64,000 nucleotides of DNA from Paenibacillus antarcticus (GTDB lineage: Bacteria; Bacillota; Bacilli; Paenibacillales; Paenibacillaceae): NCBI RefSeq assembly GCF_001637225.1, contig NZ_LVJI01000015.1, positions 242,404 through 306,403 on the forward strand. The letters run 5' to 3'. Below the pieces are notes generated by a model that was given only the letters and a program-made list of their open reading frames with translations, was not told where the DNA came from and did no database searches. This document shows, one piece after another, positions 1-8,070 of this stretch. How positions within the stretch are numbered: position 1 is the first letter of the stretch; each line of letters begins with the position of its first letter. A program made the position numbers and the translations under genes.

Positions 1-344
1 CTCAATAACATACCGATTCTCAGAATTGCCCGGCGTGGTATGATTGTTAAAGAACGAGTCATTTTCCCAATAATTGCAATGTCCTCGAAGGACTTAGCAA
101 ATTTTGTTAATTCCATTCCAGTTAGAACCTTGAGTCCATCAGACTCCAATTCTTCGCGATTATCTTTAATAAGAGAATTAATCGCTTCTTTGCCTACTTC
201 GTAGTAGGCTGTAACCTGATCAATTGAAGCATTCACATCATCAGGTAATAGCGAAAGTTTCTTTACCTTGTCTAAAACCTCACTACGATCAATCACGGAT
301 TCTCTCAACGACTTGCTTTCTATCAATGCATCACTTTTACTCAT
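1..344 (-). CDS. Mobile-element DNA-binding/antirepressor-like protein (partial)
   Basis: The gene starts at ATG 344 behind an AGAAGGGATG ribosome-binding site and runs off the left edge, so only the first 114 residues are visible. The peptide opens with MSKSDALIES and carries RRAILRIGMLL at about residues 104-114, a motif I associate with a family of phage and ICE regulators in Firmicutes. The middle (LPDDVNASIDQVTAYYEVGK) looks like the helix-turn-helix-like YYEV segment of that family. It is codirectional with the small excisionase-like gene upstream, so both probably lie in the early operon of the integrated element. Exact function is unknown; antirepressor is a guess from family resemblance. 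Confidence 0.55.
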   Translation of the reverse strand, partial: MSKSDALIESKSLRESVIDRSEVLDKVKKLSLLPDDVNASIDQVTAYYEVGKEAINSLIKDNREELESDGLKVLTGMELTKFAKSFEDIAIIGKMTRSLTIIPRRAILRIGMLL

Positions 345-417
345 TGCTTCATCCCTTCTCATTCAAGTATTTTTTCAATACCCACCAATAAAATTAGTTG
401 CATTGATCATTTTTGCC

Positions 418-600
418 TTAGGCCTGATTCCCTTGTGACTCACCGCGTAACCAAGCTTCAATTACTTCCCGATGAAATAAGATACGCCCTCGAATTTTTA
501 TATGTGGCACCTGTTTTTCTCTAACCATGGCGTATATAGTGGTGGTGGACACTGAGATCAACTCAGCTACTTCATTTACTGTTAATGTTATTTTCCGCAT
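418..600 (-). CDS. Excisionase-like helix-turn-helix protein
   Basis: This 60-residue protein is almost entirely one MerR/excisionase-type winged helix: LTVNEVAELISVSTTTIYAM is the helix-turn-helix and IKIRGRILFHREVIEAWL the recognition strand plus the typical tail. Such proteins bind attachment sites and bias a tyrosine recombinase towards excision, or act as small regulators. A perfect AAGGAGGTGAT ribosome-binding site lies in front of ATG 600. It sits downstream of the Cro-like gene, as xis does in ICEBs1-type elements, and the element's integrase is at 3839. Assignment as Xis is inferred from size, fold and position; a MerR-like regulator remains possible. Confidence 0.7.
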   Translation of the reverse strand: MRKITLTVNEVAELISVSTTTIYAMVREKQVPHIKIRGRILFHREVIEAWLRGESQGNQA

Positions 601-859
601 TTATATCACCTCCTTAAATTTACGTTGGCATCATCTTGAATTGCTTTAAAACATCTACTTCTCCGCCAACAAAATATGATTCAGAGCACCCCTTTAGCTT
701 CCTATAACTTCAACTATCTTGGGAATCAGTTAATCGTGTTCCTTACCGAACTTCTCAGCCACCATCAAAACTCCGGTTATTACCAGTTCGTCCGTTATTT
801 GTATTTCAAGAAAATAACGATAATCATAGTAAAACCTAATAAAAATGTATTGCAAATAA

Positions 860-872
860 TCACTATATGTGA
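860..872. promoter_or_regulatory. Fourth copy of the TCAC-N5-GTGA operator
   Basis: TCACTATATGTGA is a palindromic match to the three operators at 1088-1164. It lies just past the stop codon of the Cro-like gene and upstream of the excisionase-like gene. It may let the same repressor act on a second promoter inside the early operon. Confidence 0.5.
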
Positions 873-873
873 T

Positions 874-1065
874 TTAATAGGTATAGAAAAGTTCTTCGAT
901 AGATTTATGGTAAAATTTAGATACCTTAATCTTAGTATCATCACTACCTTTTCTTTTTCTTGATTCAAGCATGGCTAGCATTCCATGAGAAATACCTATA
1001 CTGCTTGCGGCATCTGAAATAGTTAAACCAAGGGTCTTTCTTGCACTCACTAAAGCATCATTCAT
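874..1065 (-). CDS. Small XRE/Cro-like DNA-binding protein
   Basis: The 63-residue product is a single lambda-repressor-type helix-turn-helix: ARKTLGLTISDAASSIGISH forms helices 1-3 and GMLAMLESRKRKG the recognition region. The ATG at 1065 has a strong GGGGGTGAG ribosome-binding site. It is divergent from the 125-residue repressor at 1186, and the 120-bp gap between them carries three shared operators. That layout is the classic lysogeny-type switch, with this gene on the lytic or excision side. The Cro-like role is inferred from position. Confidence 0.7.
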   Translation of the reverse strand: MNDALVSARKTLGLTISDAASSIGISHGMLAMLESRKRKGSDDTKIKVSKFYHKSIEELFYTY

Positions 1066-1087
1066 GTTCTCACCCCCTTATCAAAAA

Positions 1088-1164
1088 ACACTATTTGTGA
1101 TTTCATAACCCAAGAATAACTCACTATTTGTGATTAGTCAACTGCTAAAACTCACTTTTAGTGA
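1088..1164. promoter_or_regulatory. Operator array of the element's repressor switch
   Basis: Three 13-bp inverted repeats lie between the divergent regulators: ACACTATTTGTGA (1088-1100), TCACTATTTGTGA (1121-1133) and TCACTTTTAGTGA (1152-1164). The arms TCAC/GTGA are conserved and the centres are 33 and 31 bp apart, about three helical turns, so bound dimers would sit on one face of the DNA. The two genes flanking the array encode helix-turn-helix proteins, the natural ligands. A further copy lies at 860-872. Confidence 0.7.
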
Positions 1165-1185
1165 TTTTATTTTCGTTAGAATGGA

Positions 1186-1563
1186 GTGTTCCCAATTAAA
1201 CCCACTACTTTAGGCAAAAAAATTGCTGAACTTCGAAAAAAACGTAATCTTAAACAATCAGAGCTTGCAGAAGAAATAGGAAAATCAACAAGTTTAGTAG
1301 CTATGTGGGAGACAGGGAACAGAGATCCCGACTCCAAAATGGTTGCTACCTTAGCAAATTTTTTTAATGTTACATCTGATTATCTCTTAGGGCTTAATGA
1401 TGACCATAACGAAGATATTGAGAAAGAGACTCCCTCGAGCATCCGAGCCTGGTTGAGATCCAATAGTAACGACTTAACTCAAAATGAAAAAGAGGCTCTT
1501 GCAGAAGATATGGAAGAATACTTCAAGTTCAGAAAAGCGCGCATACTTAAAGACAGAGACTAA
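1186..1563 (+). CDS. XRE-family repressor, ImmR-like
   Basis: A 125-residue regulator with a helix-turn-helix at about residues 9-65 (LKQSELAEEIGKSTSLVAMW then NRDPDSKMVATLANFFNVTS) and a charged C-terminal helix. Size and order match ImmR of ICEBs1: repressor followed at 17 bp by an ImmA-like metallopeptidase, and divergent from the excision operon. It would keep the integrated element silent by binding the TCAC-N5-GTGA operators upstream. The GTG start at 1186 has only a poor ribosome-binding site (GGAG overlaps it), so the exact start is uncertain; an ATG at 1181 is in another frame and hits a stop quickly. Confidence 0.75.
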   Translation: MFPIKPTTLGKKIAELRKKRNLKQSELAEEIGKSTSLVAMWETGNRDPDSKMVATLANFFNVTSDYLLGLNDDHNEDIEKETPSSIRAWLRSNSNDLTQNEKEALAEDMEEYFKFRKARILKDRD

Positions 1564-1580
1564 TTGATCGGAGATCATAA

Positions 1581-2279
1581 ATGAACTCTAATTTTATTGA
1601 ACCAATCACAATAGCATCCTCGTTATTCAATAAATATTATAAAAACAAAAATCATGATCTCATTACCTACAGATCAGATTACATCCTTATGACTCTCCTA
1701 ATAGAAAATCAGATTCAATTAGACGCACATCTATTTAGAAATGATTTATTTTGTGGAATGTTAATCCTAGATGAATCAGAGAAAACAATTGTACACAATA
1801 GTTCTCACTCAGAGGAAAAGAGAAATTTCACGATCGCTCATGAACTTGGACATTATTATTTGCACAAAGATAAACAATCTCAATTTGTTGATGAAACTAC
1901 AAATATGCTCGATAACAGTAACTTGATTTTTGAACAACAGGCAAATGCTTTTGCTGCCGAACTATTACTTCCGCAGGATGTGTTAAGCTTAATGTTTAGC
2001 TATAGATACAACTTTTTTCGAATTGCAAAAATTACTAGAGTTTCATATGAATGCTTACATTGGAGACTAGTTACTTATTTAAAACAGAAACTTAGTCTTA
2101 ACAAAAAAGAAAGCCTACTCATAATAGAAAATTACGTAGAATGTTCAAAAACCAAAAGTCAAGAAAAAGCTTCAATTTTCAATATCGTATTTATGTTTGG
2201 ATATACTCCGGCAGTAAGATCAGAGGTTCTTCGTTTGGAAGAAATAGTAAATTCACAACTTAAAGGTATTCCCCTCTAG
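1581..2279 (+). CDS. ImmA/IrrE-type zinc metallopeptidase
   Basis: The 232-residue protein has the gluzincin motif HELGH at residues 87-91 in FTIAHELGHYYLH, and the downstream EQQANAFAAELLLP segment (about 118-131) that supplies the third zinc ligand in ImmA/IrrE enzymes. Known members (ICEBs1 and phi105 ImmA) cleave their partner repressor to trigger excision. The gene follows the repressor by 17 bp with a GGAG site before the ATG, so the two are probably cotranscribed. The C-terminal ~90 residues are not recognised. Substrate is inferred from the pairing. Confidence 0.8.
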   Translation: MNSNFIEPITIASSLFNKYYKNKNHDLITYRSDYILMTLLIENQIQLDAHLFRNDLFCGMLILDESEKTIVHNSSHSEEKRNFTIAHELGHYYLHKDKQSQFVDETTNMLDNSNLIFEQQANAFAAELLLPQDVLSLMFSYRYNFFRIAKITRVSYECLHWRLVTYLKQKLSLNKKESLLIIENYVECSKTKSQEKASIFNIVFMFGYTPAVRSEVLRLEEIVNSQLKGIPL

Positions 2280-2547
2280 ACTTTCCTTTCTCGTAACGTG
2301 GTTATTACCAAAATCACCTAAAGAATTTGGATTCTAGCGATTTCTAACCTAAGCCAGTTTTACTTGCGTATACTCACCACACACCCTACTTCGATGAAAA
2401 ATAATGCGTCACAAAACCCTTACATATATGATCTATCATTCACTTCCCGTACTATAGATCGCCGTAGATGATGCGCCGATCAAATTAGCAGTTTCAAATA
2501 CCCGTTAAAGTGACTTTTTTATTTATTTCACCTCCTTGAAATTGCTG
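2280..2547. other. Intergenic, no gene seen
   Basis: AT-rich stretch between the ImmA-like gene and the decayed minus-strand gene. I see no convincing reading frame, hairpin with a T-run, or RNA gene in it. Confidence 0.4.
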
Positions 2548-2789
2548 TTAATACGTCCACAAATCAACTAACCTGTAGTAATCCATCGTACAAATAACCT
2601 ATTACCTCTTCTTTGCCTTTCCATCTTCTCTATAACTCTTGTGTTTAGATATTTTGTAAAATTATGGGTGTATTTAACGTTTGGCAACTTACCATTTACC
2701 GAATAAGAGAACGTGTCCACAGTCAATTCCTTGTATGCTCCGAATGGATTAGCTTTCTTATTAATGATCTTCTGAATTACACAGTACAT
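2548..2789 (-). pseudogene. Decayed MYCVIQ-type conserved hypothetical
   Basis: From ATG 2789 the frame reads MYCVIQKIINKKANPFGAYK, the start of a small conserved Firmicute family I recall as ending with an SYRENGKVKKKQ-VICT-YY block. Here that block is present only in another frame (HKSYREDGKAKKR, then VICTMDYYRL), and in that frame two adjacent stop codons, TAA and TAG, separate the two parts. The first frame instead runs on into an unrelated tail. So the gene carries at least one frameshift and two nonsense codons. The natural stop of the ancestral frame is at 2548-2550. The family's function is unknown. Confidence 0.6.
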
Positions 2790-3072
2790 GTTTCACACCT
2801 GCCATGCTTAGAGTCAATAATCTGATTTGCAGTATGCTTCTTTGCTCTGTATTGCAGATTGTCCATTGTTTTGTTCACCTTCTTATTACCAAAATCAAAA
2901 TTACCGATTACAGAGCATAAATATAATCATATACAACAAATTGTTCATATGTCTGAGCAATTCGATTAATTATAAGATAACAAATGATGAATATTGTGTC
3001 AATACGTAATATTGAATACTTTAAGCAAATTGTATATACTATAAAGCAAAAGTGATGAAAAGGTGATGAAAA

Positions 3073-3687
3073 ATGATAAAATGTAATTTAGCAGTTCTAT
3101 TGGCTGAAAGAGGTATTAACGTTTCTGAAATGTCTGAGAGAACGGGGTTATCACGCAATACGCTAAGTGCTTTGCAAAACAATACTGGAAAGGGAATTCA
3201 ATTCGATACAATGGACGCGATTTGTAAACTATTAGATGTTACCCCATGCCAATTATTTTCATATGCCGATATAGGGGTTAATTTCATATTCACTAATCCT
3301 TATAAGAAAAAAATCGAGAGAATGCCTAACGGAGTATTAAATATAGTTCAATATTCCAGTTACTACGAAGTAGAAGTCTTTTATAATGAATCAGTAATAA
3401 CATTAAAAGGATTATTGAATACAGATCATTATCCCGACCGGATACAAATTATATTTCCTGTTAAAAACAAGTCTAGTCTCGAGAAAATCCCTCTGATCTT
3501 TAGACAAGAAATCTTTAATGCGATCAATGAATTTGCAGTTAATGAGTTAAACAACAGCTATGATGTTCCTGTTAAGATAACGAAAAATTCTATGGAAATA
3601 AAATTTTTAGATGATCAGTTTATTGAACAGGAAATTATGGATTTTCATCTTTCTCAAGATGATGGATTAGACAACCTTTTTAATTAA
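3073..3687 (+). CDS. XRE-family regulator with unknown C-terminal domain
   Basis: Residues 1-65 form a helix-turn-helix of the short HTH_26 type (LAERGINVSEMSERTGLSRN, then FDTMDAICKLLDVTPCQLFS). Residues 70-204 form a separate domain that I do not recognise, with alternating beta-like segments. An AGGTGATG site precedes ATG 3073. It lies between the repressor/protease pair and the integrase, so it is element cargo or an additional regulator of integration. The two other XRE proteins in the element are much shorter, so it is not a simple duplicate. Confidence 0.65.
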   Translation: MIKCNLAVLLAERGINVSEMSERTGLSRNTLSALQNNTGKGIQFDTMDAICKLLDVTPCQLFSYADIGVNFIFTNPYKKKIERMPNGVLNIVQYSSYYEVEVFYNESVITLKGLLNTDHYPDRIQIIFPVKNKSSLEKIPLIFRQEIFNAINEFAVNELNNSYDVPVKITKNSMEIKFLDDQFIEQEIMDFHLSQDDGLDNLFN

Positions 3688-3838
3688 ATAATCATTTGTT
3701 ATTTAATTCGCACATTAATACGCAGTTAATGCGCACATCACCAAATGACTGTAACCATTGATACATAAGGGTTTGTAGTAGTTAATTCGCTAATTCGCTT
3801 AATTCGCTAGTACATATATTTAAAAAGGAGGAAAAAGC

Positions 3839-5197
3839 ATGGCTAACTTTAGGCAGCGTGGTACAAATACATGGGAGTTTACTGTAAGCCTGGGGAAGGG
3901 TCCGAACAATAAATATATAAGACGGTACAAGAGTATTGAAGTGACTGAAAAGATGAGTCCTAAGAAGCTTCAGGAGCATCTTGAGTTTGAATATGCAAAG
4001 TTTAAGCAGGAATTAGAAACTGGGGAGTACATAACGCCTGGAAAGATGATATTCAAAGAATTCATTGATATGTGGAAAAACAATTATGCAACTGCTAACC
4101 TTTCTCCCACAACTCTTGATGTTTATGAGAGTCATATTGAATCCCGATTGATCCCCACCTTTGGACACTTATATCTTGAGCAAGTTAAGCCTGGTCTGAT
4201 ACTAGACTTCCTGAAAGCCTTAGAGAAGCCAGGAGCACGATTAGGTTACCACAAGTCAAAGATACCTGTGGAATTATCAAGTACACCAGAAGAGACGGAA
4301 CTCTCAAGTGAGATCGAACCAAAGCCCTTAGATTCCGGTACTATCGGTTACATATATAGAGTGCTTAAAAACATACTATCTCGAGCCGTTGAGTGGAAGA
4401 TGATTTCATCAAATCCAATGAGCGGAATTAAGAAGCCAACCCCAGATAATGAAACTAAGAAACGAAAACAACTGGAGCAAAAAAATAATCCTCAGTATTA
4501 CAACGAAGATGAAGCACAAGCTGTGGTTGACGCTTTATACAGCGAATCACGGAAATGGCGGCTATTTATACTCGGATCAATGATTGGTGGGTTTCGTCGC
4601 GGAGAACTTGTGGCCCTAGAATGGCCGTCTGTATTCTTTAATGAGAATAGTATGTCGATTGAGAATAACATCCCAATGACTAAGGATGGTAAGGCAGTTG
4701 AAAAGGATCCAAAATCATTAAGTTCCATCCGCACCGTTGATATGCCTGAATGGTATATGGAAGAGTTGCAATTGTATTATCAGGAATGGGAAGAAGAAAA
4801 AGAAAACCTTAGGGATAAATGGGAAGGTGAAGATCGTAAATTTGTCTTTCATAACGGTACCGGAACGCCATATTACTACAAACACCCTTCTCGTTGGTGG
4901 GAAAGATTCTGTAAACGTCGAGGTATAAGGTATATCAAGTTCCACGGACTACGCCACAGCATGGGTACCCTTCTCATTGAGGATGAAGACGAATCACAGA
5001 TTGACCATATATTAATGGCTATCCAAAAAAGGCTTGGTCATTCAAGACTCTCTACATCTGCTGATATTTACGTTCACTTAACGAAGAAGGTTAAAAAACG
5101 GACATCTGGTAAATTTGATAAATTCGCTCGTAAGGATGGAACTCCTCTCGATAGTGAGGATCAATCAAAACCACCACATTTAAAGTTGGTTAAATAG
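3839..5197 (+). CDS. int: Tyrosine recombinase, element integrase
   Basis: A 452-residue phage/ICE integrase. Residues 1-60 are an AP2-like arm-DNA-binding domain (MANFRQRGTNTWEFTVSLGK), about 70-195 a SAM-like core-binding domain interrupted by a charged insert at about 140-165, and about 220-425 the catalytic domain. Catalytic residues visible are R253 (GFRRGE), H369 and R372 (FHGLRH), H401 (LGHS) and the nucleophile Y411 (ADIYVH). A strong AAGGAGG site precedes the ATG. The gene ends 170 bp from the 3' end of tRNA-Val, the normal position for an integrase that uses that tRNA as its attachment site. The C-terminal tail after residue 425 is polar. Confidence 0.93.
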   Translation: MANFRQRGTNTWEFTVSLGKGPNNKYIRRYKSIEVTEKMSPKKLQEHLEFEYAKFKQELETGEYITPGKMIFKEFIDMWKNNYATANLSPTTLDVYESHIESRLIPTFGHLYLEQVKPGLILDFLKALEKPGARLGYHKSKIPVELSSTPEETELSSEIEPKPLDSGTIGYIYRVLKNILSRAVEWKMISSNPMSGIKKPTPDNETKKRKQLEQKNNPQYYNEDEAQAVVDALYSESRKWRLFILGSMIGGFRRGELVALEWPSVFFNENSMSIENNIPMTKDGKAVEKDPKSLSSIRTVDMPEWYMEELQLYYQEWEEEKENLRDKWEGEDRKFVFHNGTGTPYYYKHPSRWWERFCKRRGIRYIKFHGLRHSMGTLLIEDEDESQIDHILMAIQKRLGHSRLSTSADIYVHLTKKVKKRTSGKFDKFARKDGTPLDSEDQSKPPHLKLVK

Positions 5198-5270
5198 TCA
5201 GAAGAATTACCACCTCTAAACGTCTAAATTTGTCTTTAATTTTGTTTATTTATTATACTTTAGCATAAAT

Positions 5271-5374
5271 TTTTGCGGCAGTTTTGCGGCAAACGATTTT
5301 TTTTGTGGAGTCACTCTAAATTACGGACAAATAAAAGAGCCCTTGTATATCAAGGGCTCTTAGTGATGATCTGT
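5271..5374. other. Probable right attachment-site region of the element
   Basis: Between the integrase stop and the tRNA-Val 3' end there is a direct repeat of TTTTGCGGCA (5271-5280 and 5282-5291), possibly integrase arm-binding sites. The crossover is expected in the last bases of the tRNA gene (5367-5390). The partner attachment site must lie left of the window, so the core cannot be defined here. Inferred from integrase position and tRNA orientation. Confidence 0.4.
5335..5361 (-). terminator. Terminator of tRNA-Val
   Basis: An 11-bp perfect hairpin (AAGAGCCCTTG / CAAGGGCTCTT) followed on the minus strand by TTTTATTT, 6 bp past the tRNA 3' end. Confidence 0.8.
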
Positions 5375-5438
5375 ACTGGATTCGAACCAGTGACCCCTAC
5401 CCTGTCAAGATAGTGCTCTCCCGCTGAGCTAACAGATC
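5367..5438 (-). tRNA. tRNA-Val (anticodon GAC)
   Basis: Read on the minus strand, a 7-bp acceptor stem (GATCTGT/ACAGATC), the D-arm TAGCTCAG...GAGC, an anticodon stem CTATC/GGTAG with loop TTGACAG, and a T-arm with GGTTCGAATCC are all present. Loop positions 34-36 are GAC, which reads valine codons GUC/GUU. The CCA end is not encoded. The element integrase abuts the 3' end, so this tRNA is the likely integration target and appears intact. Confidence 0.9.
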
Positions 5439-5471
5439 TAAATGGTATTCATTTCTTTTGAGACAATATTT

Positions 5472-5500
5472 ATCATACCAGTAGCCGTAATTACTGTCAA
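5472..5500 (-). promoter_or_regulatory. Sigma-A promoter of tRNA-Val
   Basis: On the minus strand TTGACA (5495-5500) and TATGAT (5472-5477) are separated by 17 bp, about 35 bp upstream of the tRNA. Confidence 0.75.
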
Positions 5501-5838
5501 TATCATTTTATTGAAATAATCGTTGATATGTCTGGGTTCTTATGTACAATTCCACTGCTTTCTTTAGTTAGAATATGTCGATGTGTTCCTTCGGGCAAGT
5601 TCCTAAATACAAGAGCTTACTAATTGTATAATCCCTGCCATCATGGGCAACATGACCCCCAATTTATCCAGTTGCGTATATCTTCTTACTACGAAGCTAC
5701 TAACTAGTTTTTTACAAGTTATATTTCTCTTAATTTAATTTCCAAACAAAAATATAGTACAAATGTTCGTATAATGGAGTAATAATGGTATAATGCTGTT
5801 ATAATATTAATAAATTAAACCTTAAGGAGTCTTGCCTA
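5501..5838. other. Intergenic region without a gene
   Basis: AT-rich. Several TATAAT-like hexamers near 5780-5805 could serve the interrupted gene that starts at 5839, but no -35 box stands out. No RNA structure seen. Confidence 0.3.
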
Positions 5839-6282
5839 ATGAGTCAAAGAGTTCCCTACAATGAAGTTGCACCTGATGGTATGAAAATTATGATGGATAT
5901 GGAGATGTACACCAAAAAGTCTACAATTCATCGAACTACAAGATAACTTATCAAAATTAGAGTCTCTCAAATTAACGGTTGTGCCTTCTGCATAAATATG
6001 CATGCATCCGATGCTCGAAAAATGGGTGAAACTGAACAACGAATTTATTGTTTAAATGTTTGGAATGAATGTACTTTTTATACACCTGAAGAGAAGGTTG
6101 CTCTCGAACTATCTGAGCATATTACTCTAATCCCTACCAAAAGAGTTCCAGAAGACCTATATAAGCGAGTACGTGAACAATATGATGAGAAACAATATGT
6201 TGATCTTGTTCTAATCATCAATCAAATCAACAGTTGGAATAGAATTTCTATAGCAATGGGTAATACAGCAACTGAAAAATAA
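5839..6282 (+). pseudogene. AhpD/carboxymuconolactone decarboxylase-like gene with an in-frame stop
   Basis: From ATG 5839 (AAGGAGT site upstream) the frame reads MSQRVPYNEVAPDGMKIMMD, the typical start of an AhpD-like alkylhydroperoxidase family protein. It meets TAA at 5944-5946, then continues in the same frame with LIKIRVSQINGCAFCINMHA, the redox CxxC motif with the following histidine, and runs to a stop at 6280-6282. The spacing across the stop fits the family, where a Glu codon is usual, so a GAA-to-TAA change is plausible. Residues just before the stop (IHRTTR) are also atypical, so short compensating frameshifts are possible. Internal starts such as ATG 5998 would lose the CxxC. Either a pseudogene or a sequencing error. 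Confidence 0.75.
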
Positions 6283-6320
6283 TTACTCTCAATGAACACC
6301 TTTTAATGTTGATTTAATAT

Positions 6321-6350
6321 AAAAGCCGCTCATTTTGAGCGACTTTTTCT
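6321..6350. terminator. Bidirectional terminator
   Basis: Hairpin AGCCGCTCA-TTT-TGAGCGACT, with one mismatch, flanked by A-rich and T-rich runs between two convergent genes. Confidence 0.6.
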
Positions 6351-6352
6351 TC

Positions 6353-6763
6353 TTAATTATTTTTTATACCCCCAATTGAATATCCATCAACTGAGCTTAT
6401 CTTACCTCTCCACCATCCAACATTGCGAACCGCAGCGCCATCTAAAATCTGTGCGTCGTTTAAATGAATCATTTCTGGAGTAATTTGTTCGTCTTCGAGA
6501 CTTGTATCTCCATATACTTCTTCTCCGAATTCTCGGTAATAACTAGCAATTGTGGTTTCTCCTAGTTCATATAATTCAGAAACTACTCCATTAATATAAC
6601 TCTTACCGGATATCAATGTCCCTGTTACGACACTGCCACCAATCAATAAGGTTATCCCCAACCTAGAATTAATCTGATTGCAATTTTCTACAAGCCATAT
6701 TAATATTTCATCTTTTAAAAATGGATCCGTTCCCTCCGAAACCATCTCGGTTTCATCATTCAT
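6353..6763 (-). CDS. GvpU-like gas vesicle accessory family protein
   Basis: A 136-residue acidic protein. The segment LGITLLIGGSVVTGTLISGK (about 35-55) and the C-terminal IHLNDAQILDG...WWRGKISSVDGYSIGGI follow the pattern I recall for GvpU, an accessory protein of gas vesicle clusters that is also found alone in many Bacilli. A GGAGGTG site precedes the ATG. No other gvp gene is visible within the window, so a role in gas vesicles cannot be inferred here. Soluble, no signal peptide. Confidence 0.65.
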   Translation of the reverse strand: MNDETEMVSEGTDPFLKDEILIWLVENCNQINSRLGITLLIGGSVVTGTLISGKSYINGVVSELYELGETTIASYYREFGEEVYGDTSLEDEQITPEMIHLNDAQILDGAAVRNVGWWRGKISSVDGYSIGGIKNN

Positions 6764-6913
6764 TTTCTACACCTCCCTGTCATTGTTACATTTCGACATT
6801 AGAAAGACATCCCCTCTTAGTACAAACGAATTGGATACCAAAAAGCAGCAGCTATATTCCAATGCTTTAAGTCTCAAAAAGCTAGATCTTAGGCTTGATT
6901 GAATATGTTTGAA

Positions 6914-7849
6914 TTACTCTGACATACTCGTTAACACACCATCATAAAAGAAAAGATAATCGGCTAATCCGTCATCATACTCATATACCCACATTGAACT
7001 TGTTCCCCATCCATATGTATCAGTAGATTGACGTGTAAACGGTCCCCATGATAAATACACCATTTCTTCAGTCATACCAATACTTATAGTCGTTTGCTTA
7101 ATTTCGTTCCATTGCTTCTGAGAAAATTTATATCGTTTAAAGGGGCTTTTCACAAAAAAACTTATCTTGGAACCGTCATCTTTGATTATGGCTACAAGAT
7201 TTCTTCCTTTATGGATCAAATAAACGTTTATGTAATCTGAATCCTCATTTCTTTTCACAGCTGTTACATCTACCTCTGCTAAATTGTCTATACCATCATA
7301 TATAGGATTTCCTGATAAATCTTCAATATATACATTGGTAGTCCATAGCCACGCCTTACCTACTATTAAATCCTGGAACCTCTCATAAATATCATTAATC
7401 ATAATCGTTACACTTACTTTGTCCGTATTAACAACGATAGATTCTAAGTATTGCCCACCCAAATAAGTAGTACCGTAGTTAACAGAATAATCTAACTTGA
7501 AAGCGCTCTTCACGAGTTGTAAAGGTATCATTAATTTACCATCAATAATTTGAGAAGGTATATTAAAAAACGTCTTAACATTGTTGATTTTTGCATATTT
7601 AGAATTGACTTGTATCAGAATATTTGTACTTAAATAACTTAATGTAATTTCTTTCTTTTCATTGATTACTACCTGTCCTCCTATTGCTTTCATAAATTCT
7701 GCCGCAGGTATCAAGGTAGTATTTTTGATAATAACCCCACTACCATTGAGTACTGAAGACGTGGTATCTTCTGCTGATACCACTCCGTTAAAGACCAAGC
7801 TACTACACACTATTAAAACCCCAATAATACTAAATATAAACTTCTTCAT
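6914..7849 (-). CDS. Secreted stalk-domain (copper amine oxidase N-terminal-like) protein
   Basis: ATG 7849 is chosen over an upstream in-frame start because GGTGGAGGT lies just before it. The 311-residue product has a signal peptide (MKKFIFSIIGVLIVCSSLVF, cleavage likely after VSA). Residues ~35-120 show the stalk pattern of Paenibacillus surface proteins: LIPAAEFMKAIGGQVVINEK and IDGKLMIPLQLVKSAF. The C-terminal ~65 residues (ISIGMTEEMVYLSWGPFTRQ... WVYEYDDGLADYLFF) resemble the small SmpA/BamE-like fold that often ends such proteins. Probably cell-wall or matrix associated; no enzymatic residues recognised. Confidence 0.7.
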   Translation of the reverse strand: MKKFIFSIIGVLIVCSSLVFNGVVSAEDTTSSVLNGSGVIIKNTTLIPAAEFMKAIGGQVVINEKKEITLSYLSTNILIQVNSKYAKINNVKTFFNIPSQIIDGKLMIPLQLVKSAFKLDYSVNYGTTYLGGQYLESIVVNTDKVSVTIMINDIYERFQDLIVGKAWLWTTNVYIEDLSGNPIYDGIDNLAEVDVTAVKRNEDSDYINVYLIHKGRNLVAIIKDDGSKISFFVKSPFKRYKFSQKQWNEIKQTTISIGMTEEMVYLSWGPFTRQSTDTYGWGTSSMWVYEYDDGLADYLFFYDGVLTSMSE

Positions 7850-8070
7850 ATTTACCTCCACCAATAAATTTTCCTAATCATACCATTACAAGATTAGTAG
7901 GTATATAGTCTTGTCTATAAGTCTGATATCTTTATAACTCAATGTAGATCGTGCATCATCATTTTGGAATATTCATAATTATCCAGTGAAAAACTTCGCC
8001 TTTTTTAGCACATCTAATATCTGCTTTGCATTTGATAAAGGGTAGCTAAGATAGAAAAGAGGCGATCTGA

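Noticed and set aside
676..963. Plus-strand 95-residue open frame antisense to the Cro-like gene region
   Set aside because: No ribosome-binding site, unusual composition, and it runs over the well-supported minus-strand regulator; treated as chance.
2827..3009. Plus-strand 60-residue frame before the third XRE gene
   Set aside because: Low-complexity AT-rich translation, no ribosome-binding site, no recognisable domain.
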